From: Nonomuraea rhodomycinica
GTDB lineage: Bacteria > Actinomycetota > Actinomycetes > Streptosporangiales > Streptosporangiaceae
NCBI RefSeq assembly: GCF_013363995.1
Contig: NZ_JABWGO010000006.1
Coordinates: 62,001 to 126,000 of the forward strand
DNA: 64,000 nucleotides
Reading direction: 5' to 3'
Part shown: positions 48,041 through 58,146 of the stretch, piece by piece
Layout of the letters: each line of letters opens with the position of its first letter
Numbering within the stretch: position 1 is the first letter of the stretch
Position numbers and translations under genes: made by a program
The notes under the pieces: model-generated
What the model saw: the letters and a program-made list of their open reading frames with translations, nothing else
Databases searched by the model: none
What the model was told of the DNA's origin: nothing

Positions 48041-50554
48041 GTGCCGCACATGTCCCGTCGCCAGGTTCTCTCCCTGCTTCCCGCCGCCGGCCTGCTCGCC
48101 GCGGTCGCCCCCACCCCCGCCTTCGCGCGCACCTCGACCGGCATCGACCACGCCCGCCTGATCTCCAACACCGTCGCGATGCTCGCCGGAACCCCCGACG
48201 TCAACGCCCGCCCCGAGGTCGCCCCCAAGCTCGCCGCGATCCTCGCCGCCGCCAGGCAGCGGCTGACCGCCATGGACAAGGCAGGCGACGGCGAGCTGTT
48301 CTCCGGCCTGCGGCTCGGCACCGACGACGTCAACCTGCGGCTGGCCTTCCAGTACCTGTACGAGATCGCCCTCGCGACCCGCACGCCGGGCGGCCCGCTC
48401 CTCGACGACGCGACCGCCCAGCGGCGGGTCCTCGACGGCCTGGTGTGGCTGCACGAGCGCTACTACGGCGACCAGTCGAAGGGCTACTACGGCAACTGGC
48501 ACAACTGGGAGATCGGCATCCCCACCCACGTGAGCAGGACCCTGGCCCTGCTCGCCGACAGGGCGCGGGAGGAACGACCCGACCTGACGGCGACCTACAT
48601 CGCCTCCATGGACGCCTACCTGCGCAGCGGCAAGAACGGCGACGTCGACCTCGACTCCCGCTTCCACACCGGGGCGAACCTGGCCGACATCACCGCCAAC
48701 CGCATCCTCCAGGGCGCCCTGACCGGTGACGACGCCCGCGTCGGCAAGGCCATCTCCGACCAGGCCACCGTCTTCGCCACCATCGACCCGTACGACCTCC
48801 AGCACGGCAACACCGACGGCTACTACCCCGACGGCTCCTTCATCCAGCACCACTCTGTCGCCTACACCGGCTCGTACGGCAAGGCCCTGCTCACCCGCGT
48901 CGTCCAGACCCTCAAGGTGCTGGAGGGAGCGACGAGCACCTCGGCGGACCTGCCCGGCGTGGTCCACCGCTGGATCGCCGACGGCTTCGCCCCGCTGATC
49001 TTCGAGGGCTGGCTGATGGAGATCGTCAAGGGCCGGGCGGTCTCGCGCACCGGCACGGGGTACGCCGACGTCGGAGCGGTCGTGGAGGCCGTCGCCGATC
49101 TCGCCGACCACGTCGCGGACCCGCTGCCGCTGAAGAAGTACGTCAAGTTCCTGCCCGCCGCCGACACGACCGCCTTCGTCTCCCCGGTCAGCATCGCCCG
49201 GTACGCGGCCATCCGCGCCGACGCCGCCATCCCCGCCGCCGACCTGAACCCGCCGGAGCGCTGCGTCGCGTTCAACGCCATGGACCGTACCGTCCACCGG
49301 CGCCCCGGCTACGCCTTCGCCCTGGCCCGCAACTCCGAGCGGATCAGCAAGTACGAGTACATGAGCGGCGAGAACCTCATGCCGTGGTTCCAGGGCGAGG
49401 GCGCCTTCCACCTCTACCTCGCGGGCGAGGACCAGCGCCAGGTCTTCGGCGTCGACTACTACACGACCGTCTCGCCGTACCGGCTGGCCGGGATCACCGC
49501 GCCGGTGGAGGAGCGGCGCACCGTCCCCGAGCTGTACGGCGGCCGGCTCTGGTACGACAACCCGGGCCACCCGCTGAACTTCACCTCCTCGTCGGAGTCG
49601 CAGAACACCTACGTGTACTTCCCGCGCGCCGGCAACGCCTTCTCCGGCGGCGCCACGCTCGGCGCGTACGGAGTGGCCGGCATGGTGCAGTCCGACGACG
49701 TCGCGTACACCGCCAAGCAGGCCGGCATCCTGCCCGACGACTTCGTCGCGTACCGCAACGCCCGCGCGACCAAGTCGTGGTTCATGCTGGACGACGAGAT
49801 CGTGGTGCTGGTGGCGGGCGTGTCCGGACAGGGCGGACGGGACGCGGTGACCACCGTGGACAGCCGCATCGCCGCCCCCTCGGACGCGGTCGCCCTGAGC
49901 GGGGAGGGCTGGGACGGCAAGGCGTGGCAGGCGGGCGACACCAGGCCGCCCCGCTGGCTCCGGTACGCCAACGACACCCGCCGCACCGCGATCGGCTACG
50001 CCTTCCTCACCCGCCAGCCGGTGACGGCCGGGCTGGAGACGGTGACCCGCAGCCGCCGGGTCGTCCGCACCTCCAACCCGGACACGGCAGTGACCAAGAA
50101 CGTCTTCACCGCGTCCGTCACCCACCCGGCCTCCGGCGGGGTCTCGGCGTTCGCGTACGCCCTGGTCCCGAACGCGACGGAGGCCGCTCTGCGCCGTTAC
50201 CCGCGCGGCCCGCTGACCGTCCTCGCCAACGACGAGCACGTACAGGCGATCAGGCACGAGGAGCTCGGGATCGTCGCCGCGAACGTCTTCGCCGACGGGC
50301 CGCGTCCGGCCGGGCGGTTGCTCGTCGAGGGCCCGGCCTCGGTGATGGTGCGGACCAGGGACGACCGTACGGTGGTCGCCTTGTCCGACCCGACGATGAA
50401 GCAGGACCGGGTGTCGGTTCTCCTGCCGGGCGCGCGGCTGAGAGTGGAGAAGGCGGACGAGGGGGTGACGGTACGGCGGGTGCCGGGCGGCACGCTGGTG
50501 CGGGCGACGACGCGGCACGCCTACGGCCGCACCTTCACCGCCACCCTGCGCTGA
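48041..50554 (+). CDS. Tat-exported polysaccharide lyase family 8 enzyme
   Basis: This 837-residue lyase cleaves uronic-acid-containing glycans such as hyaluronan, chondroitin or xanthan. A twin-arginine signal (SRRQVLSLLPAAGLLAAVAP with AFA cleavage) exports it. The catalytic residues of PL8 are visible: N152 in NWHNWEIG, H270 and Y279 in FIQHHSVAYTGSYGKALL. An alpha/alpha toroid takes the first half and beta-sandwich domains the rest. The GTG at 48041 has GGAG 6 nt upstream; an ATG at 48050 is an alternative. No transporter for the product is adjacent. Specificity cannot be fixed. Confidence 0.93.
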   Translation: MPHMSRRQVLSLLPAAGLLAAVAPTPAFARTSTGIDHARLISNTVAMLAGTPDVNARPEVAPKLAAILAAARQRLTAMDKAGDGELFSGLRLGTDDVNLRLAFQYLYEIALATRTPGGPLLDDATAQRRVLDGLVWLHERYYGDQSKGYYGNWHNWEIGIPTHVSRTLALLADRAREERPDLTATYIASMDAYLRSGKNGDVDLDSRFHTGANLADITANRILQGALTGDDARVGKAISDQATVFATIDPYDLQHGNTDGYYPDGSFIQHHSVAYTGSYGKALLTRVVQTLKVLEGATSTSADLPGVVHRWIADGFAPLIFEGWLMEIVKGRAVSRTGTGYADVGAVVEAVADLADHVADPLPLKKYVKFLPAADTTAFVSPVSIARYAAIRADAAIPAADLNPPERCVAFNAMDRTVHRRPGYAFALARNSERISKYEYMSGENLMPWFQGEGAFHLYLAGEDQRQVFGVDYYTTVSPYRLAGITAPVEERRTVPELYGGRLWYDNPGHPLNFTSSSESQNTYVYFPRAGNAFSGGATLGAYGVAGMVQSDDVAYTAKQAGILPDDFVAYRNARATKSWFMLDDEIVVLVAGVSGQGGRDAVTTVDSRIAAPSDAVALSGEGWDGKAWQAGDTRPPRWLRYANDTRRTAIGYAFLTRQPVTAGLETVTRSRRVVRTSNPDTAVTKNVFTASVTHPASGGVSAFAYALVPNATEAALRRYPRGPLTVLANDEHVQAIRHEELGIVAANVFADGPRPAGRLLVEGPASVMVRTRDDRTVVALSDPTMKQDRVSVLLPGARLRVEKADEGVTVRRVPGGTLVRATTRHAYGRTFTATLR

Positions 50555-50557
50555 CGC

Positions 50558-51049
50558 TCAGCGCGTGACGCGCAGGGCCCATTCGACCGAGTCCGGCGCC
50601 TGGACCCGCACCGTCAAGGTCTTCCTCCGCCCGAGGTCGAGCCGGTTCATGATGGGGCTGATCAGGCCGTCGAGGCAGGTGAACGGCATGGCCACGTCCG
50701 GCTCCAGCCGGATCTCGGCCTTGCCGGCGCCTCGGCAGTTGAACAGCACCCAGAGGTCGTCCTTGCCGGGCGGGATGTCCCCGATCACCATGGAACCCTT
50801 CGTGGGGCCCGCCTTGAGGACCGTCTTCGTGCCCGCGTCGAGACCGGGGAGACGGAGGGGTGCGCGTGCAGCGGGTGGCCGCGTGCTCACCACGGTCGCG
50901 GCGGGCGTCGGGCGTTCGGTGGGGACGGCCGACGTGGTAGCGCCCCGCCGCGCCTGCGTCTGATCTGCTGGACGCGAGGGTGTGCAGGCCACCGCCAAGA
51001 AGACGAGAACGCAGGAGATGAGCGAAGGCGTTACCTGTCGGATTGTCAT
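50558..51049 (-). CDS. Lipoprotein of unknown function
   Basis: This 163-residue protein has a short signal ending in AVAC (Cys22), a Thr/Pro/Ala-rich linker (about residues 25-65) and a beta-rich domain with FNCRGAGKAEIRLEPD and FTCLDGLISPIM, whose two Cys probably pair. AAAGGTGATC, an almost perfect anti-Shine-Dalgarno match, precedes the ATG at 51049. It is convergent with the lyase gene, 3 bp between stops. I recognise no function. Confidence 0.78.
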   Translation of the reverse strand: MTIRQVTPSLISCVLVFLAVACTPSRPADQTQARRGATTSAVPTERPTPAATVVSTRPPAARAPLRLPGLDAGTKTVLKAGPTKGSMVIGDIPPGKDDLWVLFNCRGAGKAEIRLEPDVAMPFTCLDGLISPIMNRLDLGRRKTLTVRVQAPDSVEWALRVTR

Positions 51050-51217
51050 GTCGAGATCACCTTTGTTTGACGTACCAGCCGACGTGCCACGGCGTCCACG
51101 CGGTCCCGCTGCTGCTGTACGTGGAGACACTCCCATGACGACCGTGCCCCGGGTGGCGATGACGTCCGTTATGGGATCGGCATCAACCTCGCGCGGGGAC
51201 GAGAGATCCAATCCCGT

Positions 51218-52219
51218 GTGAAGATCTTCAGCGGGGCGCTCGTCGTCCTGTCCGCTCTCGTGGCAGTGGCCGTCCCGGGCGCCGCCCGCGCGGCCGTGCC
51301 GGCGGCTGAGCCGGTCGCCCCCATCCAGTACGCCGCCGTCTCCGACTGCGCCGAAGACCCGCACGACGCCGCACAATGCGGCCCGTGGTGGTACCGGACG
51401 ACCGACGGCAGGCGCCACCGGCTCGACGGGGTCGCCGGCACGACGCAGCCGGTCGCCGTCAGCGGAGACGGCCGCCGCCTCGCCTACATCAGGGCCAAGG
51501 ACGCCCGGCTCGTCATCCGGGACCTCGACGGCCGGACACGGGCGTCACGGGCCAAGGCGTGGCCGTCGAAGTCGGAGCTCGACGTCACGCGCGTGAGGAT
51601 GTCGTACGACGGATCGCTCGTGGCGGTGGACTGCTGCTGGGCCGGCTACACCGAGCACCCGGCGCGGGTCTACGACGCCGCGACCGGCGCGCTGCTGGGC
51701 AAGGTGCCGGGCGTGTCGGTGCACGAGGACGCCCTGAGCTTCAGCGGCGACGGCGACCAGATCCTCGTCAGCACGGACAAGGACAAGTCCGGCACGCTCA
51801 GCGTCCACGACCTGAAGGGCAGGCGGACCGCCGCCGTCGTGCCGCCCCCGCTCATCGGCGACAACGCGGCCACCGCCGCGCTGAACGCCGACGGGCGCAC
51901 CGTGGCGGTCTACGTCACCGGACGCAAGCCCAGGATCGCCCTGTACGACCTGCAGGCCGGGCTGGTCACCGCCACGTATCCCGTTCCCGCGTCGGGCCAG
52001 AAGATCGAGCGCGACCCCGCGGAGGACAGGATCGTGGAGGCCGACACGGAGGTCCGGCTCGACTGGACGGGCGACTCCGCCCTGCGGATGGTCAGGAAGG
52101 TCGGCTTCAAGCCGGTGCGGGTGCAGGTCTACGGCATCGAGATCCCCAGCGGATCGGCGCGTCCGCAGCGTGCCTACGCCATCGCCCGAACCGCCGGCGA
52201 GGCGGTCAGCGGCCGGTGA
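51218..52219 (+). CDS. Secreted WD40/beta-propeller-like protein
   Basis: This 333-residue exported protein starts with a Sec signal (MKIFSGALVVLSALVAVAVP, AARA cleavage). Repeated blades follow: QPVAVSGDGRRLAYI, VRMSYDGSLVAVDC, LSFSGDGDQILVST and AALNADGRTVAVYV, with the S-x-DG-x3-A pattern of TolB or WD40-like propellers. CDCAEDPHDAAQCGPWWY-like cysteines near the start may be disulphide-bonded. The GTG at 51218 opens it. It is divergent from the lipoprotein gene; the role is unknown. Confidence 0.78.
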   Translation: MKIFSGALVVLSALVAVAVPGAARAAVPAAEPVAPIQYAAVSDCAEDPHDAAQCGPWWYRTTDGRRHRLDGVAGTTQPVAVSGDGRRLAYIRAKDARLVIRDLDGRTRASRAKAWPSKSELDVTRVRMSYDGSLVAVDCCWAGYTEHPARVYDAATGALLGKVPGVSVHEDALSFSGDGDQILVSTDKDKSGTLSVHDLKGRRTAAVVPPPLIGDNAATAALNADGRTVAVYVTGRKPRIALYDLQAGLVTATYPVPASGQKIERDPAEDRIVEADTEVRLDWTGDSALRMVRKVGFKPVRVQVYGIEIPSGSARPQRAYAIARTAGEAVSGR

Positions 52220-52333
52220 CGTCCGCGCCCCGAAAGTGATCCATTTGTCGGTCCGGGCCGCTAGCGTTCCCGCAACGTCGCGACGGAGGTCGTGGCGTTT
52301 CGGCATCCCCATGACCTCTGAAAGGCGGGCGCG

Positions 52334-53194
52334 TTGGGTTGGCTGGCGGCGGGCGACGGATATGAGGTCGCCCTCATGGAAGGCCGGGTGGTGGCACGCT
52401 CCACCAGCGGCCGGGCGGCGGGGCGGCAGCTCAAGTCCCTGCCCAGGACCCTGCGTGAGCATCCCGAGGTCGACCGGCTGCGCCGGCTGGCCGAGTGGCT
52501 CGACCGGCACGCGGCGGCGTGCGTCGCGCAGGTGGACACCTGGATGGTGTCCTCCCTGCCCGTCCCGACCGGGCTGCTGGCCCGGGTGTGGCCGGACGAG
52601 GCGTGGCAGGCGGCGCTGCGCGACCTGGCGGTCGTCGGCGACGACCCCGACGAGGTCGGGTTCCTGCGCGACGCCACCGCCTCGGGCGAGCTGCGGGTGG
52701 TCAACCTCGACGGCGAGACCGTCCGGCTGTCCCCGGAGACGGTGACGCTGCCTCATCCGGTGCTGCTGCCCGACCTGGACGATCTGCGGGAGTTCGCCGC
52801 CGAGCTGGGGGTGACGCAGAAGGTGGAGCAGATCCACCGGGCCACCTGGCGCAAGCCCGCCGAGGTGAAGCCGCGGGCGACGCGGGTGACGGAGTTCGCC
52901 GGCGGCAGGTACGCCTCCCGGTTCGGGCTGGCGGCCCGGGCCACGCAGCTCGGCTACAAGGTGTCCGGCGGCTACGCCACGTGCCGGGTCCGCGATGGGG
53001 GACGCGTCGCGGAGGCGGCCGTGTGGATCGGCGAGCCGTACTGGGACAGCGAGATGGAGACCGGCGACCTCACCTGGCACGACCAGGACGGCAGGTCGCT
53101 GCCGCTGTCCGAGGTCGGGCCGGTGGCCTGGTCGGAGGGAATGCGGATGGCCGCGGCGCTGTACGCCGGCCGGCAGATCGAGGAGGGGTCGTGA
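52334..53194 (+). CDS. DUF4132-like protein, first gene of a MoxR/VWA operon
   Basis: This 286-residue protein ends in a region (about 140-280) that resembles the DUF4132/MolR (YehI) core: DLREFAAELGVTQKVEQIHR, ATWRKPAE, FGLAARATQLGYKVSGGYAT. The first part is helical. GAAAGG lies 8 nt before the TTG at 52334. Its stop overlaps the next gene (GTGA), the first of a series of coupled junctions through this operon. It is shorter than E. coli YehI, so the assignment is by partial pattern and operon context. Confidence 0.68.
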   Translation: MGWLAAGDGYEVALMEGRVVARSTSGRAAGRQLKSLPRTLREHPEVDRLRRLAEWLDRHAAACVAQVDTWMVSSLPVPTGLLARVWPDEAWQAALRDLAVVGDDPDEVGFLRDATASGELRVVNLDGETVRLSPETVTLPHPVLLPDLDDLREFAAELGVTQKVEQIHRATWRKPAEVKPRATRVTEFAGGRYASRFGLAARATQLGYKVSGGYATCRVRDGGRVAEAAVWIGEPYWDSEMETGDLTWHDQDGRSLPLSEVGPVAWSEGMRMAAALYAGRQIEEGS

Positions 53195-56100
53195 CGGGCA
53201 CGTCGCAGCCGACGGCGGGAGAGACGGCGCGGGAGCTGCTGAAGGCGGGGGCCGTGCTGCCGCCCGGCGCCGAAGGGGCGGGCGAGAACGCGGTGCCGCT
53301 GGTGGCCCGCGCCTACCGGCACCCTGGCCTGGACGATCGGGTGGTCGTCCGGCTGGTGGCTGACGAGCTGCTCGCGGCCGAGGACCTGGCGGCCGGGTTC
53401 CTCGGGCTGGAGCCCGAGGGCGAGCCCGAGGTCGTCGGCGTCGGCCAGCGCCGCTCGCTCGGCTTCCCCGAGTGGGTGCTGGTACGCCACCCCGGCGACG
53501 GCCACCAGGCGCTGGCCGTCGTGCCCGAGCTCGAACGCATCGCCCGGCAGGCCAAGTCCAAGCCCAAGGCCGCGCTCGACGCGTACCAGGAGCTGGCCGG
53601 CCGGCTCGGCGCGTCCGTGCCGCACTTCCTGCCCACGTTCTACGAGCAGGCCGGCCGCGTCTTCACCGGCGTGGAGAACGCCACCTACGCCGGCCAGATG
53701 TTCTCCCACGCCCGCCGGGCGGAGGCGCAGTACGGGCTCGACGTGGACGAGGACCGGCTCGACGCCGTGTTCCTGGAGTTCGCGCTGGCGGGGGCGCTGC
53801 CGGTCAAGGTGCTGTCCGGGTACGCCAGGGAGCTGGCCGGCCGCCTGCCCGCCGACGAGGCGCTGCGCCGCTTCACCCGGCTCTGCCTGCGGCGGACCGC
53901 GGGCGGGCTGCCGCCCTCGTCCCAGATGGCGCAGGACCTGCGCAAGCTCGCCCGCGCCGCGAAGACCGACGCCGACGTGGCCGAGCGCGCCTACCTGGCC
54001 GAGTTGATCGCCCTGCCGGCCACCCTGCGGGCCGCCACCGGCTGGTGGAAGTCGCACGCGCCCGCGATCGCCGCGCTCGCCCAGGACGACCCCGCCGTAC
54101 GCGCGACGCTGCTGGAGATCATGCCGGAGGCCAGGGACCACGACATGCCGGCCGTGTGGCTGGAGATCCTGGAGTCGTCGGGAGCCGGCGGCGACCTGGC
54201 CGAGGGCGCGCTGCGGCCCGCCGACGGCGTCGCCGGCTGGCTGACCCGCTTCCTGCGGTTCCGCGACAGCGCGTACGGGCGGGCATCGCGCCTGCCCGGG
54301 CTCTACGCGCTCGTCGAGCGGCTGGGCGGCCCGCTGCGGGCCGAGCTGACCGCCGCCGGACGCACGCTGGGCGCTCCGCAGGACGTCGACCTGCTCGACC
54401 TGCTGCTGTCCGTGGACGTGCCGGTCGCCGACCCCGGCGAGCACCACTGGCTCTGGCTGGAGCAGTGGGCGGACGGCGAGGGACGGCGCGACCTGGTGGC
54501 GCTGGAGGCCGACGGCCGCTTCCGGGCCTCGTTCCGGTCGTCCGCCTACCGGTTCAGCGACGACGAGAGCGGCCGGCGCGCCATCCGGCTGCTGGCGGAG
54601 TCACCGGGCGGGCGGCCGATGCTGGCCGAGTGGATGCGCGAGGTGGCGCGGCGCTCGTCGGCCGCCGGGCTGCCCGACCTGCCCGACGCGATGCGCCGCC
54701 TGGCCTGGCTGCCCGGCGAGGCGCTGACGCTGGCCGAGGAGGAGGTGCGCGAGGCCGCCGCCGCGGACGTCGCCGAGGTGCTGGCAGGGACCCTGCGCAC
54801 CGGGCTGATCGACGAGTACGGCTGGCCGGCCTGGGACGACGCCGTCGCGACCCTCGTGCCCCGGGAGAGGCCCCAGGACATGGTGGTCGCCGACGCCTGG
54901 CCGTACGTGATCGCCGCCGGGCCCGGCCAGGTTCGCGTGCTCGGCCCGGAGGGGACCGTGCTCACCCACGACCTGCGCGTCCCGGCGAACGACACGTGGG
55001 GCGAGCACGGCTTCCACTACGTGGACGGCGAACTGCTGGTCTACTGGCGCTCGCGGTCCCGCGACTACCGGCTGCGCGGCTACTGGCACACCGCCCCCGA
55101 CCGGATCCTCGACCTGGAGGGCGACACCGGCGTCCGGGGCGTCAAGCTCGACTACCACCACGGCGACGACCCCGTCAGCCTGGCGCTGCCCGGCGGCGGC
55201 CGCACCACCGGCCATGCCGTGCTGCACCGGGGCGACACGGCGGTGCCGTCCGAGCGCGCGGTGATCAGTGACGGGACCTCGTTCTGGGTGTGGTCCTGGG
55301 AGGAGAGCGGCGGCACCACCGTCGGCTGGTACGAGTTCGACCCGGTCAGCGGGCGGCGGGGCCGCATGGGCATGCCGGGGTTCCTCGCCGACGCGCTGCG
55401 CGACGCACCCGCGGGCAGCGAGTTCGTGACCGGGCGGCTGCTTCCCGCCCCCTCCGACACGCCCACGCCTGTGGGCACGCCGGTGGGCGGCGTGTTCGGC
55501 TGCCGGGTGGTGCGGCTGCCCGACAGGTCCGTACGGTACGAGGACGCCGGCGGGATGAGCGTCACCGTGCCGGACGGCGCCGGGATCCCCGTGTCGGCGC
55601 TGAGGTTCCCCGGCGCCGAGCGGCCCTGCGCCGTGATGCGCGGCAGCTACCGGGTGGAGCTGGTCGGTCCCGACGGTGTGCTCACGGCCGTGATGAAGAC
55701 CGACCGCGAGCCCGGCTCGTTCGGCAAGGGCACGGTCATCCTGCCGCCGGTGCGGTACTGGACGTACTTCCGGCCCCGCGACCCCGAGGGGTCGGCCGTG
55801 CTGCGCGGGATCGACGGCGACACCGCGGCTTCACTGCTCAAGGCCGCCGAGTCCGCCGGCGGGACCGCCGCCGGGTCCGCCGGTGGCGGGAAGGCGTCCG
55901 ACGGGGACGACCTGGCCGCCCAGATCCGGGCGCTGCTGCCGGGCGTCACCGACGACGCGCTGGTGGCCGGCATCGCCGGGGTCGCCCGATTCGCCGCCCA
56001 CCAGCAGGCCGCGCTGCGTGGCGTCGCGGCCAGGCTCGGGGAGGCGCTGGCGGGCGGCGGCCGGTCGCGGGGGCCCGCCGGGCCCTCCGACGACGTGATC

Positions 56101-58119
56101 GTCGAGGCGCTCAGCGGCCTGAACGTCCACGCCGACGGCTACTGGCACCGCACCGAACGGGACGGCCTCGTCCGCCAAGTCCAGGCCGTCGGCGAGCTGC
56201 TGTCGGAGTCGGACGGCGGCCAGGCCGCCCCGCCCGCCCGGACCCATCTGGACCTGCCAGAACTGCCCGGCTCCCGCCTGCGCTGGCTCGCGATGCTCGA
56301 CCACGCGCCCGCCGTGGCCTTCCGCGCGGCGTCCGCCACGACCGGCCCCGAGCACCGCGCCACCCTGCGGACGCTGCTCGCGGGGCTGCGCGAGCACGGC
56401 CTGCCGCTGTCGGCCGCCCCCGACCGGTGGCGGCGGATGACGGTGCAGCTCGACGAGCGGCACGTGACCGACCTCAACGGCGAGCACCGCGACGGCACGT
56501 GGGTGGGGCCGCTGCCCCTGGGCGGCGGGGCGTTCGTGCTCTTCACGACCATGCTCGACCACAGCGGTTCCCGGGTCACCTGGGACGCGCTCTTCCACGA
56601 CCCGCGGGGCCGGTTCGAGGTGCCGCCGCCGTACACCGTCACCTCCTCCTCCCCGGTCGGCGCGAACCTGCCGTCCGGCTGGGCCGAGGCGTTCCTCGCC
56701 GAGCTGGAGGCGCGCGGGCCGGCGCCGTGGCGGGCCGAGGCGGCGGAGGAGTTCGCCCGGCTGACCGGCGTCTCCCGGACGCTCGCCGGCCTGGTGGTGG
56801 CCGGGATGCCGGACGTGGACTCGTACCAGCGCGGCTTCCTCGCCAAGGAGGCGCGCGCGATGCTCGGCGTGAAGGTGGCCGACGCGGCGGTCGCCCGCGA
56901 CCAGCTGCGCGACCTGCAGGCCGGGGTGCGGCAGGCCGTCGTCTCGGCGCTGCTGCCGGCCGACCCGGTCCGGCTCTGGACCGACGGTCCCGACGTGGCC
57001 GCCGCGGCCGAGGCGTGGAACGCCCGGGTCGGCCGGCAGGTGGCCGTGCCCGAATGGCTGGTCGCCGAGGCGGGCCGCGCGGTCAGGGCGGAGTGGGACA
57101 CGGGCCGCGCGCTGCGCGCCCTCATCGACCCGGCCGCGACGCCCGAGCTGAGCCGCGACCTGTCCTGGTCCGTCCAGGGCGACCGCGTGCGCCCGGTGGA
57201 CGGGCGGGCGGCGGGGTTCGACGCGGACACGCTCGTCTCCGTCGTCCCCATGGCGGCGTGGCTGGCCCACCGGCTGCCCGTCGGCGACCCGGTCCGCGCG
57301 GGGCTGCCCGCCGCGCTGGCCGCCGTCCGCGACCGGCTGGCCGCGCCCGGGTTCGTGCTCGACCTCGACCGCTACGTCAACCTGCCCGAGTACGTGCGGG
57401 CCGCGGGCGCGCCGACCGAGACCGGCGAGGGGTTCGTCCGGTACGGGAGCCTCATCCTGCCCACCGCCGACGACCGGCCCTCGCCCGGCATCCGGGTCGC
57501 CCTGCTCGACGGGGACGACCCGTACCTGCGGGCGCTGCTCGGCATGGAGCGGCCGTTCGCCGCCGAGACCGCCCTGCGCCTGGCGCGGGACCCGCGCTTC
57601 GCGGCCCTGCTCGCCGGCGCCGACGGCCCCGCCCGCGCCGACGGCCTCGTTCGCGGCGAGGAGGAGCAGTGGTGGCCGCAGGACCCCACGCGTTCCGTCC
57701 CCGGCCTGGTCGCCGAGGCGGCCGCGGCGCACGGGCTCGGCGCGGACGCCGCGGCCCTCTACCTCATGCTCCTGGCCATGCCGGACCCGACCGACCGCAA
57801 CGTCGCCCGGTGGACCGGCTGGAAGCCCGCCCGGCTCAAGGCGGCCCGGACTGAGCTGGCCGCCACCGACCTCGTCGTCGAGGCCGACAGGCGGCGGGCC
57901 GGGCGCTCGCTGTTCCTGCCCGGCGGATGGACGGACCAGGCCGCGCCCCGCCTCCCCGTCGAGCAGTGGAAGCTGTCCATGTTCCCGCCGTGCCCGGGCG
58001 CGCCCCTGGTGCCGCTCGAACCCGCCGCCGACCTGTACGCCAGGGCGTGGGCACGGGTACGCGAGGGCGACCTGCCCCGCTACGAGGAGCTGAAGGTCAG
58101 GCGCGGACGGCGCCGATGA
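53191..58119 (+). CDS. Very large (1642-residue) helical-repeat protein of the MoxR/VWA operon
   Basis: The frame starts at a GTG overlapping the previous stop. The protein begins with helical, Ala/Leu-rich repeats (ETARELLKAGAVLPPGAEGA, KPKAALDAYQELAGRLGASV) and then beta-rich stretches with WPYVIAAGPGQVRVLGPEG and RGYWHTAPDRILDLEGD, resembling a propeller. An AT-poor Gly/Ser linker is near 890-905. The end is basic (KVRRGRRR). I do not recognise a catalytic motif or a named family; homologues occur next to MoxR and VWA genes in actinomycetes. It may be the scaffold or target-recognition subunit. Confidence 0.78.
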   Translation: MTGTSQPTAGETARELLKAGAVLPPGAEGAGENAVPLVARAYRHPGLDDRVVVRLVADELLAAEDLAAGFLGLEPEGEPEVVGVGQRRSLGFPEWVLVRHPGDGHQALAVVPELERIARQAKSKPKAALDAYQELAGRLGASVPHFLPTFYEQAGRVFTGVENATYAGQMFSHARRAEAQYGLDVDEDRLDAVFLEFALAGALPVKVLSGYARELAGRLPADEALRRFTRLCLRRTAGGLPPSSQMAQDLRKLARAAKTDADVAERAYLAELIALPATLRAATGWWKSHAPAIAALAQDDPAVRATLLEIMPEARDHDMPAVWLEILESSGAGGDLAEGALRPADGVAGWLTRFLRFRDSAYGRASRLPGLYALVERLGGPLRAELTAAGRTLGAPQDVDLLDLLLSVDVPVADPGEHHWLWLEQWADGEGRRDLVALEADGRFRASFRSSAYRFSDDESGRRAIRLLAESPGGRPMLAEWMREVARRSSAAGLPDLPDAMRRLAWLPGEALTLAEEEVREAAAADVAEVLAGTLRTGLIDEYGWPAWDDAVATLVPRERPQDMVVADAWPYVIAAGPGQVRVLGPEGTVLTHDLRVPANDTWGEHGFHYVDGELLVYWRSRSRDYRLRGYWHTAPDRILDLEGDTGVRGVKLDYHHGDDPVSLALPGGGRTTGHAVLHRGDTAVPSERAVISDGTSFWVWSWEESGGTTVGWYEFDPVSGRRGRMGMPGFLADALRDAPAGSEFVTGRLLPAPSDTPTPVGTPVGGVFGCRVVRLPDRSVRYEDAGGMSVTVPDGAGIPVSALRFPGAERPCAVMRGSYRVELVGPDGVLTAVMKTDREPGSFGKGTVILPPVRYWTYFRPRDPEGSAVLRGIDGDTAASLLKAAESAGGTAAGSAGGGKASDGDDLAAQIRALLPGVTDDALVAGIAGVARFAAHQQAALRGVAARLGEALAGGGRSRGPAGPSDDVIVEALSGLNVHADGYWHRTERDGLVRQVQAVGELLSESDGGQAAPPARTHLDLPELPGSRLRWLAMLDHAPAVAFRAASATTGPEHRATLRTLLAGLREHGLPLSAAPDRWRRMTVQLDERHVTDLNGEHRDGTWVGPLPLGGGAFVLFTTMLDHSGSRVTWDALFHDPRGRFEVPPPYTVTSSSPVGANLPSGWAEAFLAELEARGPAPWRAEAAEEFARLTGVSRTLAGLVVAGMPDVDSYQRGFLAKEARAMLGVKVADAAVARDQLRDLQAGVRQAVVSALLPADPVRLWTDGPDVAAAAEAWNARVGRQVAVPEWLVAEAGRAVRAEWDTGRALRALIDPAATPELSRDLSWSVQGDRVRPVDGRAAGFDADTLVSVVPMAAWLAHRLPVGDPVRAGLPAALAAVRDRLAAPGFVLDLDRYVNLPEYVRAAGAPTETGEGFVRYGSLILPTADDRPSPGIRVALLDGDDPYLRALLGMERPFAAETALRLARDPRFAALLAGADGPARADGLVRGEEEQWWPQDPTRSVPGLVAEAAAAHGLGADAAALYLMLLAMPDPTDRNVARWTGWKPARLKAARTELAATDLVVEADRRRAGRSLFLPGGWTDQAAPRLPVEQWKLSMFPPCPGAPLVPLEPAADLYARAWARVREGDLPRYEELKVRRGRRR

Positions 58120-58146
58120 ACCCCCCTATCTGTGTGAGGACTCCCC